From NCBI GenBank assembly GCA_946540735.1, contig CAMNIN010000023.1, forward strand, positions 1 to 49,991: a stretch of DNA of 49,991 nucleotides. The letters run 5' to 3'. This document shows positions 42,725 to 49,991 of this stretch, in pieces. The DNA is from an uncultured Prevotellaceae bacterium (GTDB lineage: Bacteria; Bacteroidota; Bacteroidia; Bacteroidales; Bacteroidaceae). Within the stretch, counting starts at the first letter, position 1. Each line of letters opens with the position of its first letter. The notes under the pieces are model-generated. The model worked only from the letters and a program-made list of their open reading frames with translations, was not told the origin of the DNA and did not search any database. The position numbers and the translations under genes were made by a program.

Positions 42725-45025
42725 TCATTTTTTCTTGGATGACGCGGTGTTGACCACTTCGACGCACTGCTCGTAAGTCAGTTCGCCAGCTTTGTTCTGC
42801 ATGGCCTTGGGCATGCGGTAGTTCTTGCCTTTATAGCAGATATAGGGTCCGAAGCGGCCTTGCATCACTTCCAGTTCGGGATCCTGTTCGAATTTCTGGA
42901 TATGCCGTTCCTGTTCCTGTTTGCGTTTCTCCTCGATCAGTTCCACGGCCTTGTCGAGCTGTACGGTGAGCGGGTCTTCGGTCTTGGGCAGCGACACGAA
43001 TTTCTTGTCGTGGAGGATATAGGGCCCGAATCGTCCGGCGCCGATGGTGACAGGTTTGCCTTCGAACTCGCCGAGGTTGCGCGGCAACTTGAAGAGTTCG
43101 AGAGCCTCGTCGAGCGTGATGCTCTCCATGCTCTTGTCGGAAGGCAGCTGTGCGAAGAGGGGTTTCTCGCTGTCCTCGGCGCTGCCGATCTGGACGATAG
43201 GTCCGTAGCGTCCGATCTTCACGAAGACCGGTTTGCCACTCTTCGGGTCGAGACCGAGCTGCCGCTCACCGGCTTTGTGCTCGGCGCGGATGTTCATGGT
43301 CTTCTCCACCACGGGTTCAAACTCCTTGTAAAATTTCTTGATCATGGTCGACCATTTGGCTTTTCCCTCAGCGATCTGGTCGAACTGCTTCTCGACGTTG
43401 GCCGTGAAGCCATAGTCGAGGATGTCGGGGAAGTATTGGAGGAGGAAGTCGTTGACCACGATGCCGATATCCGAGGGCAGGAGTTTGCCTTTCTCGTTGC
43501 CCACGATCTCTTTCTTGGTGCTCGTGGTGATCTTGTTGCCTTTGAGGTTGTCGATGGTGAAGGATCGGCTGGTGCCTTTCTTGTCGCCTTTCTGCACATA
43601 CTCACGCTGCTGTATGGTGCTGATGGTGGGGGCGTAGGTCGACGGGCGGCCGATGCCCAGTTCCTCGAGTTTGTGCACGAGGCTGGCCTCGGTGTAGCGT
43701 ATGGGCGCAGCGGTGAACCGTTCGGTCGAGGTGATGGTCTGTCGCTCCAGGATGTCGCCTTTTCTCATGGCGGGCAGGATGCGGACGGTATCCTCGGTCT
43801 GCTCCTCGTCGCTCGACTCCTTGTAGGCTTTCAGGAATCCGTCGAAGGTGATCACCTCACCGGTGGCCACGAAATACTCCTCGACGCCGCTCACCTTGAT
43901 GTTGACGGTGGTCTTCTCGATCAGGGCGTCAGCCATCTGCGATGCGGCGGTGCGTTTCCAGATCAGTTCATAGAGTTTGCGCTCCTGGGTGTTGCCCTCG
44001 ATCTGGGTGTTGTTCATATAAGTGGGTCGGATGGCCTCGTGGGCTTCCTGTGCCCCCTTGGCGTGTGTCTTGTAATTACGCGGTTTGCTGTATTCCTCGC
44101 CGTAGAGTGCGATGACCTCTTGCTTGCTGTCGTTGATGCAGAGCGAGGAGAGGTTGACGGAGTCGGTACGCATGTAGGTGATGAGTCCGTTCTCATAGAG
44201 GTGCTGTGCCACCATCATGGTCTGCGAGACGGTGAAGCCCAGTTTGCGCGAGGCTTCCTGCTGCAGTGTGGAGGTGGTGAAGGGAGGTGCGGGAGTGCGG
44301 TGAAGCGGTTTTTTGGACACGGCATCCACGGTGAAGGTGGCTCCTTTGCATTTCTCGAGAAAGGCGAGGGCATCCTCATGGTTCTTGAAGCGTGTCGGCA
44401 CCTCGGCCCTCACCTCGCTGCCAGAGTTTGGCAATGTGAACACGGCAGAGACCCGATAGAAGGGTTCGCTCTGGAACGCCTGTATCTCGCGCTCGCGCTC
44501 CACGATCAGCCTCACGGCGACGCTCTGCACGCGGCCGGCGGAGAGAGCCGGTTTCACTTTGCGCCACAAGACAGGTGACAGGCGGAAACCCACCAGTCGG
44601 TCGAGCACGCGACGGGCCTGTTGGGCATTGACCAGGTTCATGTCAAGATGGCGCGGGCTCGCGATGGCTTGCAGGATGGCGGGTTTGGTGATTTCGTGGA
44701 AAACGATCCTGTTGGTCTTCTCCTCGTCGAGGCCGAGCACCTCGCAAAGGTGCCACGAGATGGCTTCTCCCTCACGGTCCTCATCAGATGCCAGCCACAC
44801 GGTTTTGGCTTTCTTGGCGGAGGCGCGGAGCTCGCTCACGAGTTTCTTCTTCTCCTCGGGAATCTCGTAGTAGGGTTCGAGGGTATTGGTATCGATACTG
44901 ATTTCTTTCTTCCTCAGGTCGCGGATGTGTCCATAACTTGACATCACCTTGAAGTCCTTGCCCAGGAAGCGCTCTATCGTCTTGGCCTTGGCAGGACTCT
45001 CTACAATCACTAAATTGTCTTGCAT
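42725..45025 (-). CDS. topA: DNA topoisomerase I
   Basis: A 766-residue type IA topoisomerase that relaxes negative supercoils. The Toprim domain shows VIVESPAKAKTIERFLG and SDEDREGEAISWHL; the active-site tyrosine is in LITYMRTDSVNLS. The C-terminal part carries three glycine/aromatic repeats (KIGRYGPIVQIG, GAGRFGPYILHD, MQGRFGPYICYK) and no cysteine zinc ribbons, as usual in Bacteroidetes. The frame continues to an ATG at 45055, but a -7 promoter element at 45053-45060 makes that start impossible on its own transcript, so 45025 is chosen. First gene of its operon. Confidence 0.96.
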   Translation of the reverse strand: MQDNLVIVESPAKAKTIERFLGKDFKVMSSYGHIRDLRKKEISIDTNTLEPYYEIPEEKKKLVSELRASAKKAKTVWLASDEDREGEAISWHLCEVLGLDEEKTNRIVFHEITKPAILQAIASPRHLDMNLVNAQQARRVLDRLVGFRLSPVLWRKVKPALSAGRVQSVAVRLIVEREREIQAFQSEPFYRVSAVFTLPNSGSEVRAEVPTRFKNHEDALAFLEKCKGATFTVDAVSKKPLHRTPAPPFTTSTLQQEASRKLGFTVSQTMMVAQHLYENGLITYMRTDSVNLSSLCINDSKQEVIALYGEEYSKPRNYKTHAKGAQEAHEAIRPTYMNNTQIEGNTQERKLYELIWKRTAASQMADALIEKTTVNIKVSGVEEYFVATGEVITFDGFLKAYKESSDEEQTEDTVRILPAMRKGDILERQTITSTERFTAAPIRYTEASLVHKLEELGIGRPSTYAPTISTIQQREYVQKGDKKGTSRSFTIDNLKGNKITTSTKKEIVGNEKGKLLPSDIGIVVNDFLLQYFPDILDYGFTANVEKQFDQIAEGKAKWSTMIKKFYKEFEPVVEKTMNIRAEHKAGERQLGLDPKSGKPVFVKIGRYGPIVQIGSAEDSEKPLFAQLPSDKSMESITLDEALELFKLPRNLGEFEGKPVTIGAGRFGPYILHDKKFVSLPKTEDPLTVQLDKAVELIEEKRKQEQERHIQKFEQDPELEVMQGRFGPYICYKGKNYRMPKAMQNKAGELTYEQCVEVVNTASSKKK

Positions 45026-45052
45026 ATACGTCTTCAAATATGATTCGAGCCG

Positions 45053-45060
45053 CAAAAGTA
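45053..45060 (-). promoter_or_regulatory. -7 promoter element of topA
   Basis: TACTTTTG on the minus strand matches TAnnTTTG and places the transcription start about 20 bases before the ATG at 45025. A matching -33 TTTG was not found at the usual distance. Confidence 0.6.
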
Positions 45061-45133
45061 CGCAAAACTTTATGGACTTACCTTATTATATAGTTAAAAT
45101 TTGCATTTTTTAACGAGTCGCACATTCTTCGTA

Positions 45134-45456
45134 ATTACTCAGCACCTTAGTAAGCATAGCCATTCGGGCGGATCTGCTTTTGTTCGGGTGGATTTGCATT
45201 TGTTCGGGCGGATTTGTAATCCGCCCGCATTGAGTATCAGCATTTGCAATGCGCTTTTAGCGGATTAAAAATTTTGTTCGGGCGGATTTGCAATCCGGCC
45301 GCATTGAGTGAAAGCATTTGCAATGCGCTTTTATCGGATTAAAAATCCTGATACTCAGAGCATCGGGATTACAAATCCCGATGAACAACGACAAATCCCG
45401 ATGAACAACGACAAATCCCGATGATCATAAGAAGGGAAAGTGGAGTGCTGAGTAAT
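45134..45456. repeat. 323-bp repeat element with perfect 12-bp terminal inverted repeats
   Basis: ATTACTCAGCAC (45134-45145) and GTGCTGAGTAAT (45445-45456) are perfect inverted ends. Inside are the same dispersed palindromes as at 8477-8940: CGGGCGGATTTGTAATCCGC (45205-45227), AGCATTTGCAATGCGCTTTT twice, a CGGGATTACAAATCCCG palindrome and two tandem AACAACGACAAATCCCGATG units. There is no open frame of note, so it could be a non-autonomous, MITE-like element. No target-site duplication is evident. Confidence 0.7.
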
Positions 45457-45477
45457 AACCATTCTTCATGGGCTGAG

Positions 45478-45853
45478 TCACCTCACAATCTTCTTCCCAT
45501 TTTGTATGAAAACTCCATGGCCTTTTATGGTAGGCAATTTCCTGCCAGAGATATCGTATGCAGAGTCGTCTTTGGGGGGAGACAGGGTCTGAGACTCTAT
45601 CTTGTCAATGTCTGAAATAGAAAAGACCCCCGCGTTTGTCAGGAGAATCAATTCATCGCCCCAGAACAATGCATCATAAAAGCACATGGGTGGAGTCTTT
45701 CCATGCTATGCGGTGTGCCCAGTGTCTCACATTTTGCTCGCCAAATTTGCTCTCGAGCGAATAGGCGCGCTTGTAGTCTTCTTTTGTGCCCTGGGCATTG
45801 GCTGGCAATCCTGCAAAAAGGAAAAGGAGCGTGATGAGGAGATGATGTTTCAT
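45478..45853 (-). pseudogene. Frameshifted remnant with S9-peptidase-like start and sorting-type tail
   Basis: From the ATG at 45853 there is a good signal peptide (MKHHLLITLLFLFAGLPANA) and then QGTKEDYKRAYSLESKFGEQ, which resembles the mature N-terminus of Bacteroidetes dipeptidyl-peptidase IV-type S9 peptidases. After STH the frame breaks at about 45680. The downstream frame continues to YDISGRKLPTIKGHGVFIQN and GKKIVR, a C-terminal sorting-type tail. Only ~120 codons remain where the family has ~700, so the catalytic domain is gone; the second part may come from another gene. A -7 element (TATATTTG, 45930-45923) still precedes it. Confidence 0.65.
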
Positions 45854-45922
45854 AGATATGTCGAAATGAGTTTGTTTTTGATGGTTGGTCGCCTTGATTT
45901 TGATTGATTCAAAGAACATCTG

Positions 45923-46003
45923 CAAATATAAGCATTTTTATGATGTCATCCAGATTTTTTTCATGCCAAAACGATGGTTTCTTGCTCATTTTGTTTATCT
46001 TTG
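45923..46003. promoter_or_regulatory. Divergent -7 elements for the remnant and the FecR-TonB gene
   Basis: TATATTTG on the minus strand (45930-45923) faces the remnant at 45853. TATCTTTG on the plus strand (45996-46003) lies 41 bases before the ATG at 46045. The -33 boxes are poor for both. Confidence 0.55.
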
Positions 46004-46044
46004 CAAATATCTATATCATTAACCACCTTAAACCCGATTCTACG

Positions 46045-47571
46045 ATGAAAACAACCCGCCGCTCCACAACCTTGCAGGCCATCATGCGCACTGCATTTCT
46101 ATTCATGGTTTTGCTGTCTTTCCCAGCAACTATCATGGCCTATGAAGAGACGCTCGACAATGGCGTTGACAAGTTCAAGTACTCCATGTCGGGCAACGTT
46201 ACAGATAACGGCTCTCGTATCTGGGACAGAGAAGGACCTGGGTCATCTATTGTAAGGGAAAACATTCAGTTGTCTTATTCCGGCAACCAAATTAATATCG
46301 AGGCCAGCAAATTGGATGGCAAGAGTCAGAATTACAAGATTGAGGTTACTGTGGGTTTTTGGAAAAGAAAAGGTGGGATGGGCGTCGGAGTCGGGAGTAA
46401 TTATAAAGATGTGGCGACCAACGACCGGTTCTCCAAAAGCTATTCAATTCCCGACGATGCCAACCATGCCAAGGTGACAATCAACTATATAGGCAAGGGC
46501 AGCAGCTTTGGCATCCAAGCCGAATACACGCTCTCGAAATCAACAACAGCCACCAGGGACGATAAAAAAGATCCATTCCCAAAAATCGAACAACGGCCAT
46601 ATAGAACGAAATATGGCGATTGCCACATGAAGGACAGCAAAATCAGGTTCAACGACTTCTATGGGGAGGTAAAGATACGGTGCAATTTCGATGAGGATGA
46701 TTCTTTCGAGTTTGTCGATATCGGAACTGTCATATATGAGGATGACCGTATAAAGACCGAGGAGGACTCGGGGGCCATCCTCGGCTTGGAGGACATGAGC
46801 ACTTATGTGATAAAGCCCGAGAGTATCCTTATCATCCACACGGAAGAAGATAAAACTTCCAGATTGGAATTGATTGTCGGTGCCATTGTAGGCAACTGGA
46901 AGAAAATGCTACAAGGCAAATCTATTAAGTGTGAGATGTCACAATGTGTCGCTGGCATCAGTGGCACCATCGTAGCCTTCGAGGAGACGGGCAAGGAGTC
47001 GCGGGTGTGGCTGTTGGCAGGCTCGGTGGAAGTGAAGAGCAAGAAGACGGGAAAGGTGACGAAACTGAAACCGGGTCAGCGGAGCGTGACGGGCACCAAC
47101 GGCGTGGTGCAGGTGAAGTCCTTCAACATCGAGGAGGGTGCCAGGAAGTTCGGTATCTCTATGGACGACATCAAGAACCACTACAGCAACAGCAATGGAA
47201 ACGCCCCCACGGCTCATACCGGCAACACTAAGGCGGACAATGGTGACAACACCATTTATGATGTGACGCCCACGATGCCGGAGTTCCCCGGCGGCGCACA
47301 GGCCATGGGCGACTACATCGCCAAGAATCTCAAATATCCCGCCGACGCCAAGCAGCAGGGCAAGGACGGCTTCGTGATGATACAGTTTGTGGTGGAGAAA
47401 GACGGTTCTCGGAGCGACGTCAAGGTGATGCGCAACGGCAAGTTGCCGTCGATGGACAAAGAGGCGCTGCGTGTGGTCAATTCGATGCCCAAGTTCTCGC
47501 CGGGGCGCAACGAGAAGAACCAGCCCGTGCGTGTCAAGTTCGTCGTCCCCGTCCGCTTCAAACTGAATTAA
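46045..47571 (+). CDS. Periplasmic FecR-domain protein fused to a TonB C-terminal domain
   Basis: A 508-residue protein with a signal peptide ending near TIMAYEE (~32). The start at 46045 is the ATG just behind the promoter and just before the signal peptide. Residues ~35-165 form a beta-rich domain of unknown type. Residues ~230-350 look like a FecR periplasmic domain (GISGTIVAFEETG, VWLLAGSVEVKSKKTGKV, LKPGQRSV). The last ~95 residues are a TonB C-terminal domain: PEFPGGAQAMGDYIAKNLKY, GFVMIQFVVEKDGS and FSPGRNEKNQPVRVKF. There is no inner-membrane anchor apart from the signal peptide, unlike normal TonB or FecR. The last 200 codons are visibly more GC-rich than the first 300, suggesting a mosaic origin. 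Function unknown. Confidence 0.85.
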   Translation: MKTTRRSTTLQAIMRTAFLFMVLLSFPATIMAYEETLDNGVDKFKYSMSGNVTDNGSRIWDREGPGSSIVRENIQLSYSGNQINIEASKLDGKSQNYKIEVTVGFWKRKGGMGVGVGSNYKDVATNDRFSKSYSIPDDANHAKVTINYIGKGSSFGIQAEYTLSKSTTATRDDKKDPFPKIEQRPYRTKYGDCHMKDSKIRFNDFYGEVKIRCNFDEDDSFEFVDIGTVIYEDDRIKTEEDSGAILGLEDMSTYVIKPESILIIHTEEDKTSRLELIVGAIVGNWKKMLQGKSIKCEMSQCVAGISGTIVAFEETGKESRVWLLAGSVEVKSKKTGKVTKLKPGQRSVTGTNGVVQVKSFNIEEGARKFGISMDDIKNHYSNSNGNAPTAHTGNTKADNGDNTIYDVTPTMPEFPGGAQAMGDYIAKNLKYPADAKQQGKDGFVMIQFVVEKDGSRSDVKVMRNGKLPSMDKEALRVVNSMPKFSPGRNEKNQPVRVKFVVPVRFKLN

Positions 47572-47576
47572 GAATA

Positions 47577-47610
47577 GGGGGTTGGGGGCTAAGTCCTCAA
47601 CCCCTTTCTT
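47577..47610 (+). terminator. Intrinsic terminator of the FecR-TonB gene
   Basis: GGGGTTG (47578-47584) pairs with CAACCCC (47598-47604), with further G/C pairing inside the loop, followed by TTTCTT. It begins six bases after the stop codon. Confidence 0.75.
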
Positions 47611-47651
47611 TATGGGGCCAGCCTTCGGCTTCACAAATTGACTCTATCGAA

Positions 47652-47691
47652 TCGGGCGAAATCTACCAAAAAATGCATCGATTTCGCCCGA
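47652..47691. terminator. 12-bp hairpin between convergent genes
   Basis: TCGGGCGAAATC (47652-47663) and GATTTCGCCCGA (47680-47691) form a perfect stem with a 16-base loop between the convergent genes ending at 47571 and 47728. No strong T run follows on either side, so the terminator role is tentative. Confidence 0.5.
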
Positions 47692-47727
47692 AATATTTCC
47701 TCAGTGGAATTAATGATGCTGAGTTGA

Positions 47728-48918
47728 TCAGAAATGGTATTCCACAAAGGCCTCCATAGCCTCATAACATGCCAGGCCAAGTTCGTCGTAGCGTCGTGCC
47801 GTGTCGCGGTTGCGGTCCTCGGCGCGCTGCCAGAACAGGCGCTCGTCGTTTCCCAGGAAGGGTGCGCTCTCCATCTGGCTTTGGTGCTTGAGGATGGCAT
47901 TGCGCTTCTCGCGCAACTCCTCCGGGCTCATCGGGACACACATCTCGATATCGGCGATGTCCCATTCTGCCCAGGCCCCTCTGTACATCCATACCCGGCA
48001 GTCGTCAAGCCATGGGGCATGAAGCTTTTTCTCTTCGTCGATGGCAGCCAGCACGGCATCGGTGCATTTGCGGTGAGTGCCGTGTGGGTCGGCCAGGTCG
48101 GCGGCCACATAGATCTGATGCGGCCGGACACGGGCAATCAATTCCTGTATGGGAACGACATCCCGCTCCGTCATCGGCAGTTTGGCGATCGTGCCCGACT
48201 CATAGAACGGCAAGTCGAGGAAATGGATGTGCTCGCTTGGAATGTTGTTGTAAGCACAGGCCAGGCGTGCTTCGCCCCGGCGGATGAGGCCCTTGAGGGT
48301 GAGGAGCTCTGGGATGTCGGCCATGACGGGGTCTTTCTGCGTGGGGTGCAGGTATTTGTTGTCGCCGTAGGCATCCAGTTCGGCCTGCTCCTTCTTGTGG
48401 ATGAACTGTTTCACCAGCTGATAGGTGCGTCCGATGACCTCATCGGTGCCCTCGGCGAAGAGTTTGTTGAAACCGTTGATGAAGTGCATGAATCGGGTCA
48501 CCTCCTCGTCGTTGACCGCGATGTCGCCGCTCGTCTCGTAGGCGATGTGCACCTCATGACCCTGTTGGAGAAGACGGCGGATGGTGCCGCCCATCGATAT
48601 GACATCGTCGTCGGGATGCGGTGAGAACACTACCACGCGCTTGGGGAAGGGGAGGGCGCGCTCCGGACGGAACGTATCGTCGGCATTCGGCTTGCCGCCC
48701 GGCCATCCCGTGATGGTGCGTTGCAACTCATTGAACACCTCGATATTGACAAGTCCGGCGGAACCGAATTGCTCCACCCAGTGGCGCATGTCATGTTCCA
48801 GATAGTCTTTGGTGGATAACTTCAGGAGCGGTTTGCCGGTGCGACGGCAAAGATCCACCACTTCGCGCCGCAGTTTGTGCTCGGGCGTGGTGATGCGGGA
48901 TGTGAGATTGAGGTTCAT
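47728..48918 (-). CDS. PIG-L/LmbE-type deacetylase half of a NagB-like fusion protein, N-terminally truncated
   Basis: A 396-residue protein. Residues ~92-390 are a PIG-L/LmbE de-N-acetylase domain with the metal-binding HPDDD motif (101-105) and a later DPHGTHRKC histidine pair. In Bacteroidales this domain usually forms the C-terminal half of ~660-residue proteins annotated as glucosamine-6-phosphate deaminase-like (for example B. thetaiotaomicron BT_0258), with a NagB domain in front. Residues 1-90 here (ITTPEHKLRREVVDLCRR, ITGWPGGKPNADDTFRPERA) look like the NagB end and linker, so about 260 residues are missing. It could still make an active deacetylase on an N-acetylated sugar; no NagB activity is possible. 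The promoter region is only 39 bases long before the next gene. Confidence 0.85.
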   Translation of the reverse strand: MNLNLTSRITTPEHKLRREVVDLCRRTGKPLLKLSTKDYLEHDMRHWVEQFGSAGLVNIEVFNELQRTITGWPGGKPNADDTFRPERALPFPKRVVVFSPHPDDDVISMGGTIRRLLQQGHEVHIAYETSGDIAVNDEEVTRFMHFINGFNKLFAEGTDEVIGRTYQLVKQFIHKKEQAELDAYGDNKYLHPTQKDPVMADIPELLTLKGLIRRGEARLACAYNNIPSEHIHFLDLPFYESGTIAKLPMTERDVVPIQELIARVRPHQIYVAADLADPHGTHRKCTDAVLAAIDEEKKLHAPWLDDCRVWMYRGAWAEWDIADIEMCVPMSPEELREKRNAILKHQSQMESAPFLGNDERLFWQRAEDRNRDTARRYDELGLACYEAMEAFVEYHF

Positions 48919-48957
48919 GGCTGTGGTTTTGGGGGTCAGTGTTTTGGGGTTATCGGG

Positions 48958-49614
48958 TCAATGATTCTGGGCTTTCGGGCAGTGGGAGAGGATAAACGTA
49001 TAGACGAAGTCGAAATCGTCCTTGTTGACATACACGCGGTTGCGGCCGAAAGGCTCGTTGACTTGTATCGTGTCCATCCACCGCACCGCTTTCACTTTCT
49101 TGACAGCAGAGAAATCGGAGCTCATCGAGGTGCGGTTGGCGGCGATCATGCCCGCCCCCATCACGCCCGGTTTGCCAGCAGCGAGTCCGGACAGCGTAGT
49201 GAGAGCGCCGATGCGCTTGGCCACCTTCGCGGAGCGCGGAGCCTGCCGGTGCTCCACACCTTTCTCGTCCATGATGAAATGCACTGAGTAGGTCCAGCCC
49301 GCAACAGCGGCATATACGAGATAGCCCAACAGGCCGAGCACCAGCAAGATGGCCGCCATGATGCCTGTTATCTCAAGCACAAAGCCAAAACCCTGAGGAT
49401 CCAGGCCGTCGGAACAGGTCTGGATGGCCAGCATGATGATGGCGAAGATGGCCACGGTGACTCCCAGCACCCAGTAGACTTCGATCAGCACCGATGGGTT
49501 CTTGAGCATGTTGAGGTCGTACATCCAATGGTATTTCCCGTCCTCGTAGAGTCTCACGCTGTAGTCGCAGTGGATGGTCGGTTGGCGTTTTCGCGGCGTT
49601 TTGTTTTTTTCCAT
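48958..49614 (-). CDS. Two-TM membrane protein of unknown function
   Basis: A 218-residue protein with a basic N-terminal tail (MEKNKTPRKRQ), a soluble stretch (DYSVRLYEDGKYHWMYDLN), two hydrophobic segments (about 45-66 and 80-106), and a C-terminal soluble domain (~110-218) with beta-rich pattern ending VYVNKDDFDFVYTFILSHC. No family recognised. The topology suggests both ends in the cytoplasm. It lies 39 bases upstream of the truncated PIG-L gene and within the repeat-bounded island. Confidence 0.75.
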   Translation of the reverse strand: MEKNKTPRKRQPTIHCDYSVRLYEDGKYHWMYDLNMLKNPSVLIEVYWVLGVTVAIFAIIMLAIQTCSDGLDPQGFGFVLEITGIMAAILLVLGLLGYLVYAAVAGWTYSVHFIMDEKGVEHRQAPRSAKVAKRIGALTTLSGLAAGKPGVMGAGMIAANRTSMSSDFSAVKKVKAVRWMDTIQVNEPFGRNRVYVNKDDFDFVYTFILSHCPKAQNH

Positions 49615-49627
49615 GGCATTGAGGTGG

Positions 49628-49794
49628 TTAGGTGATGTTTCGGTATTCTCTTGGCGACATGCCTTTCATCCTGGAAAAGAATTTGGTGAACGAGGGCGCG
49701 TCGGCGAAGTTGAGCCGGAGTAAATCTTGCCGTCCCACAGTTCAAAAGGCTTGCTGCCGTGCATCTTGATCCATGCATCTTCCAAGCTATACAT
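49628..49794 (-). pseudogene. AraC-type regulator 3' remnant joined to a foreign 5' fragment
   Basis: Minus-strand 49721-49628 encodes LRLNFADAPSFTKFFSRMKG then MSPREYRNIT and a stop, the last helix-turn-helix of an AraC-family regulator. The rest of the gene is absent. Immediately upstream, in another frame, an ATG at 49794 opens MYSLEDAWIKMHGSKPFELW and runs through the junction to a stop at 49666 after 42 codons. The two pieces do not belong together, so this is a deletion or insertion scar. Confidence 0.65.
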
Positions 49795-49820
49795 CTTCGG
49801 TGTCTTTTGGTTTTTCGCCA

Positions 49821-49828
49821 CAAAGATA
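49821..49828 (-). promoter_or_regulatory. Orphan -7 promoter element
   Basis: TATCTTTG on the minus strand (49828-49821) matches the Bacteroidetes -7 consensus and lies 26 bases upstream of the truncated reading frame at 49794. It was probably the promoter of a lost gene. Confidence 0.5.
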
Positions 49829-49920
49829 CGAAATAATATTTGAAATGTATCGTTTCGGACAAGTTTTGTATCGTTCCCAATTTTGCGGAGAGGCAGAATG
49901 TGCGTGACTTTGCAGTAATC

Positions 49921-49991
49921 TACTCAGCACTCCACGTTCCCTTCTTATGACCATCGGGATTTGTCGTTGTTCATCGGGATTTGTCGTTGTT
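49921..49991. repeat. Inverted copy of the repeat-element end, continuing past the window
   Basis: These 71 bases are the reverse complement of 45384-45454 with two mismatches: two AACAACGACAAATCCCGATG units and the TGGAGTGCTGAGTA end. The copy faces the one at 45134-45456 across 4,466 bases. It is cut by the end of the window. Confidence 0.85.

Noticed and set aside
45384..45423. Tandem 20-bp units as a possible CRISPR array
   Set aside because: Units are directly adjacent with no spacers, only two copies, and no cas genes; they belong to the dispersed repeat family.

Overview
The window is chromosomal DNA of a Bacteroidales bacterium, most likely in or near the Prevotellaceae. The signs are TAnnTTTG-type -7 promoter elements, two SusC/SusD pairs, surface lipoproteins with an acidic stretch after the lipid cysteine, short 'YxxxG(x)3-GI/GV-K' C-terminal tails on large secreted proteins, GC-rich coding sequence, and a topA that ends without zinc ribbons. 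The species was not identified.

Layout. (1) 1-2.6 kb: a secreted protein of unknown function, then a DUF4373-type (phage-like replication-initiator N-domain) gene whose 3' end overlaps a second gene out of frame, then a cluster of 25-bp repeats. (2) 2.6-8.2 kb, minus strand: metG, a 60-residue small protein, and a large secreted beta-helix-like protein with a recent internal tandem duplication. (3) 8.2-9.0 kb: a gene-poor stretch with dispersed palindromic repeats and, unexpectedly, a minus-strand group II intron domain V and candidate domain VI without the rest of the intron. (4) 9.0-14.6 kb, plus strand: a compact housekeeping operon (DUF2851, thioesterase, dprA, dusB, ribF, CPBP protease) closed by an intrinsic terminator. 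(5) 14.8-15.8 kb, minus strand: an ECF sigma factor and a one-TM partner. (6) 16.2-32.3 kb: one seven-gene operon, FAS1 lipoprotein - SusC - SusD - FAS1 lipoprotein - FAS1 lipoprotein - SusC - SusD. (7) 32.4-39.4 kb: two very large secreted modular proteins, the second with a GH98-like catalytic domain; they share a homologous beta-sandwich module and similar C-terminal tails. (8) 39.5-45.0 kb, minus strand: topA-aroK-speA-argB. (9) 45.1-50.0 kb: a patchwork bounded by inward-facing inverted repeats. It carries a broken gene with an S9-peptidase-like start, an unusual FecR-TonB C-terminal domain fusion, a NagB/PIG-L-type gene lacking its NagB half, a two-TM protein, and the last ~30 codons of an AraC regulator.

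The most interesting system is region 6-7. Two SusCD import complexes are interleaved with three fasciclin-domain surface lipoproteins in one transcription unit with no enzyme inside it. Directly downstream lie a modular adhesin/CBM-like protein and a GH98-like endo-glycosidase. The arrangement suggests capture, cleavage and import of a complex glycan or glycoprotein, possibly host mucin or blood-group glycan, or xylan. The ligand is not determined by the sequence, and the role of FAS1 domains next to SusCD is essentially unexplained. Regions 3 and 9 record repeated insertion and deletion by small mobile or repetitive elements.

All calls rest on reading the sequence and recalled family knowledge. 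No database search or structure prediction was run. No tRNA, rRNA or CRISPR array was found.
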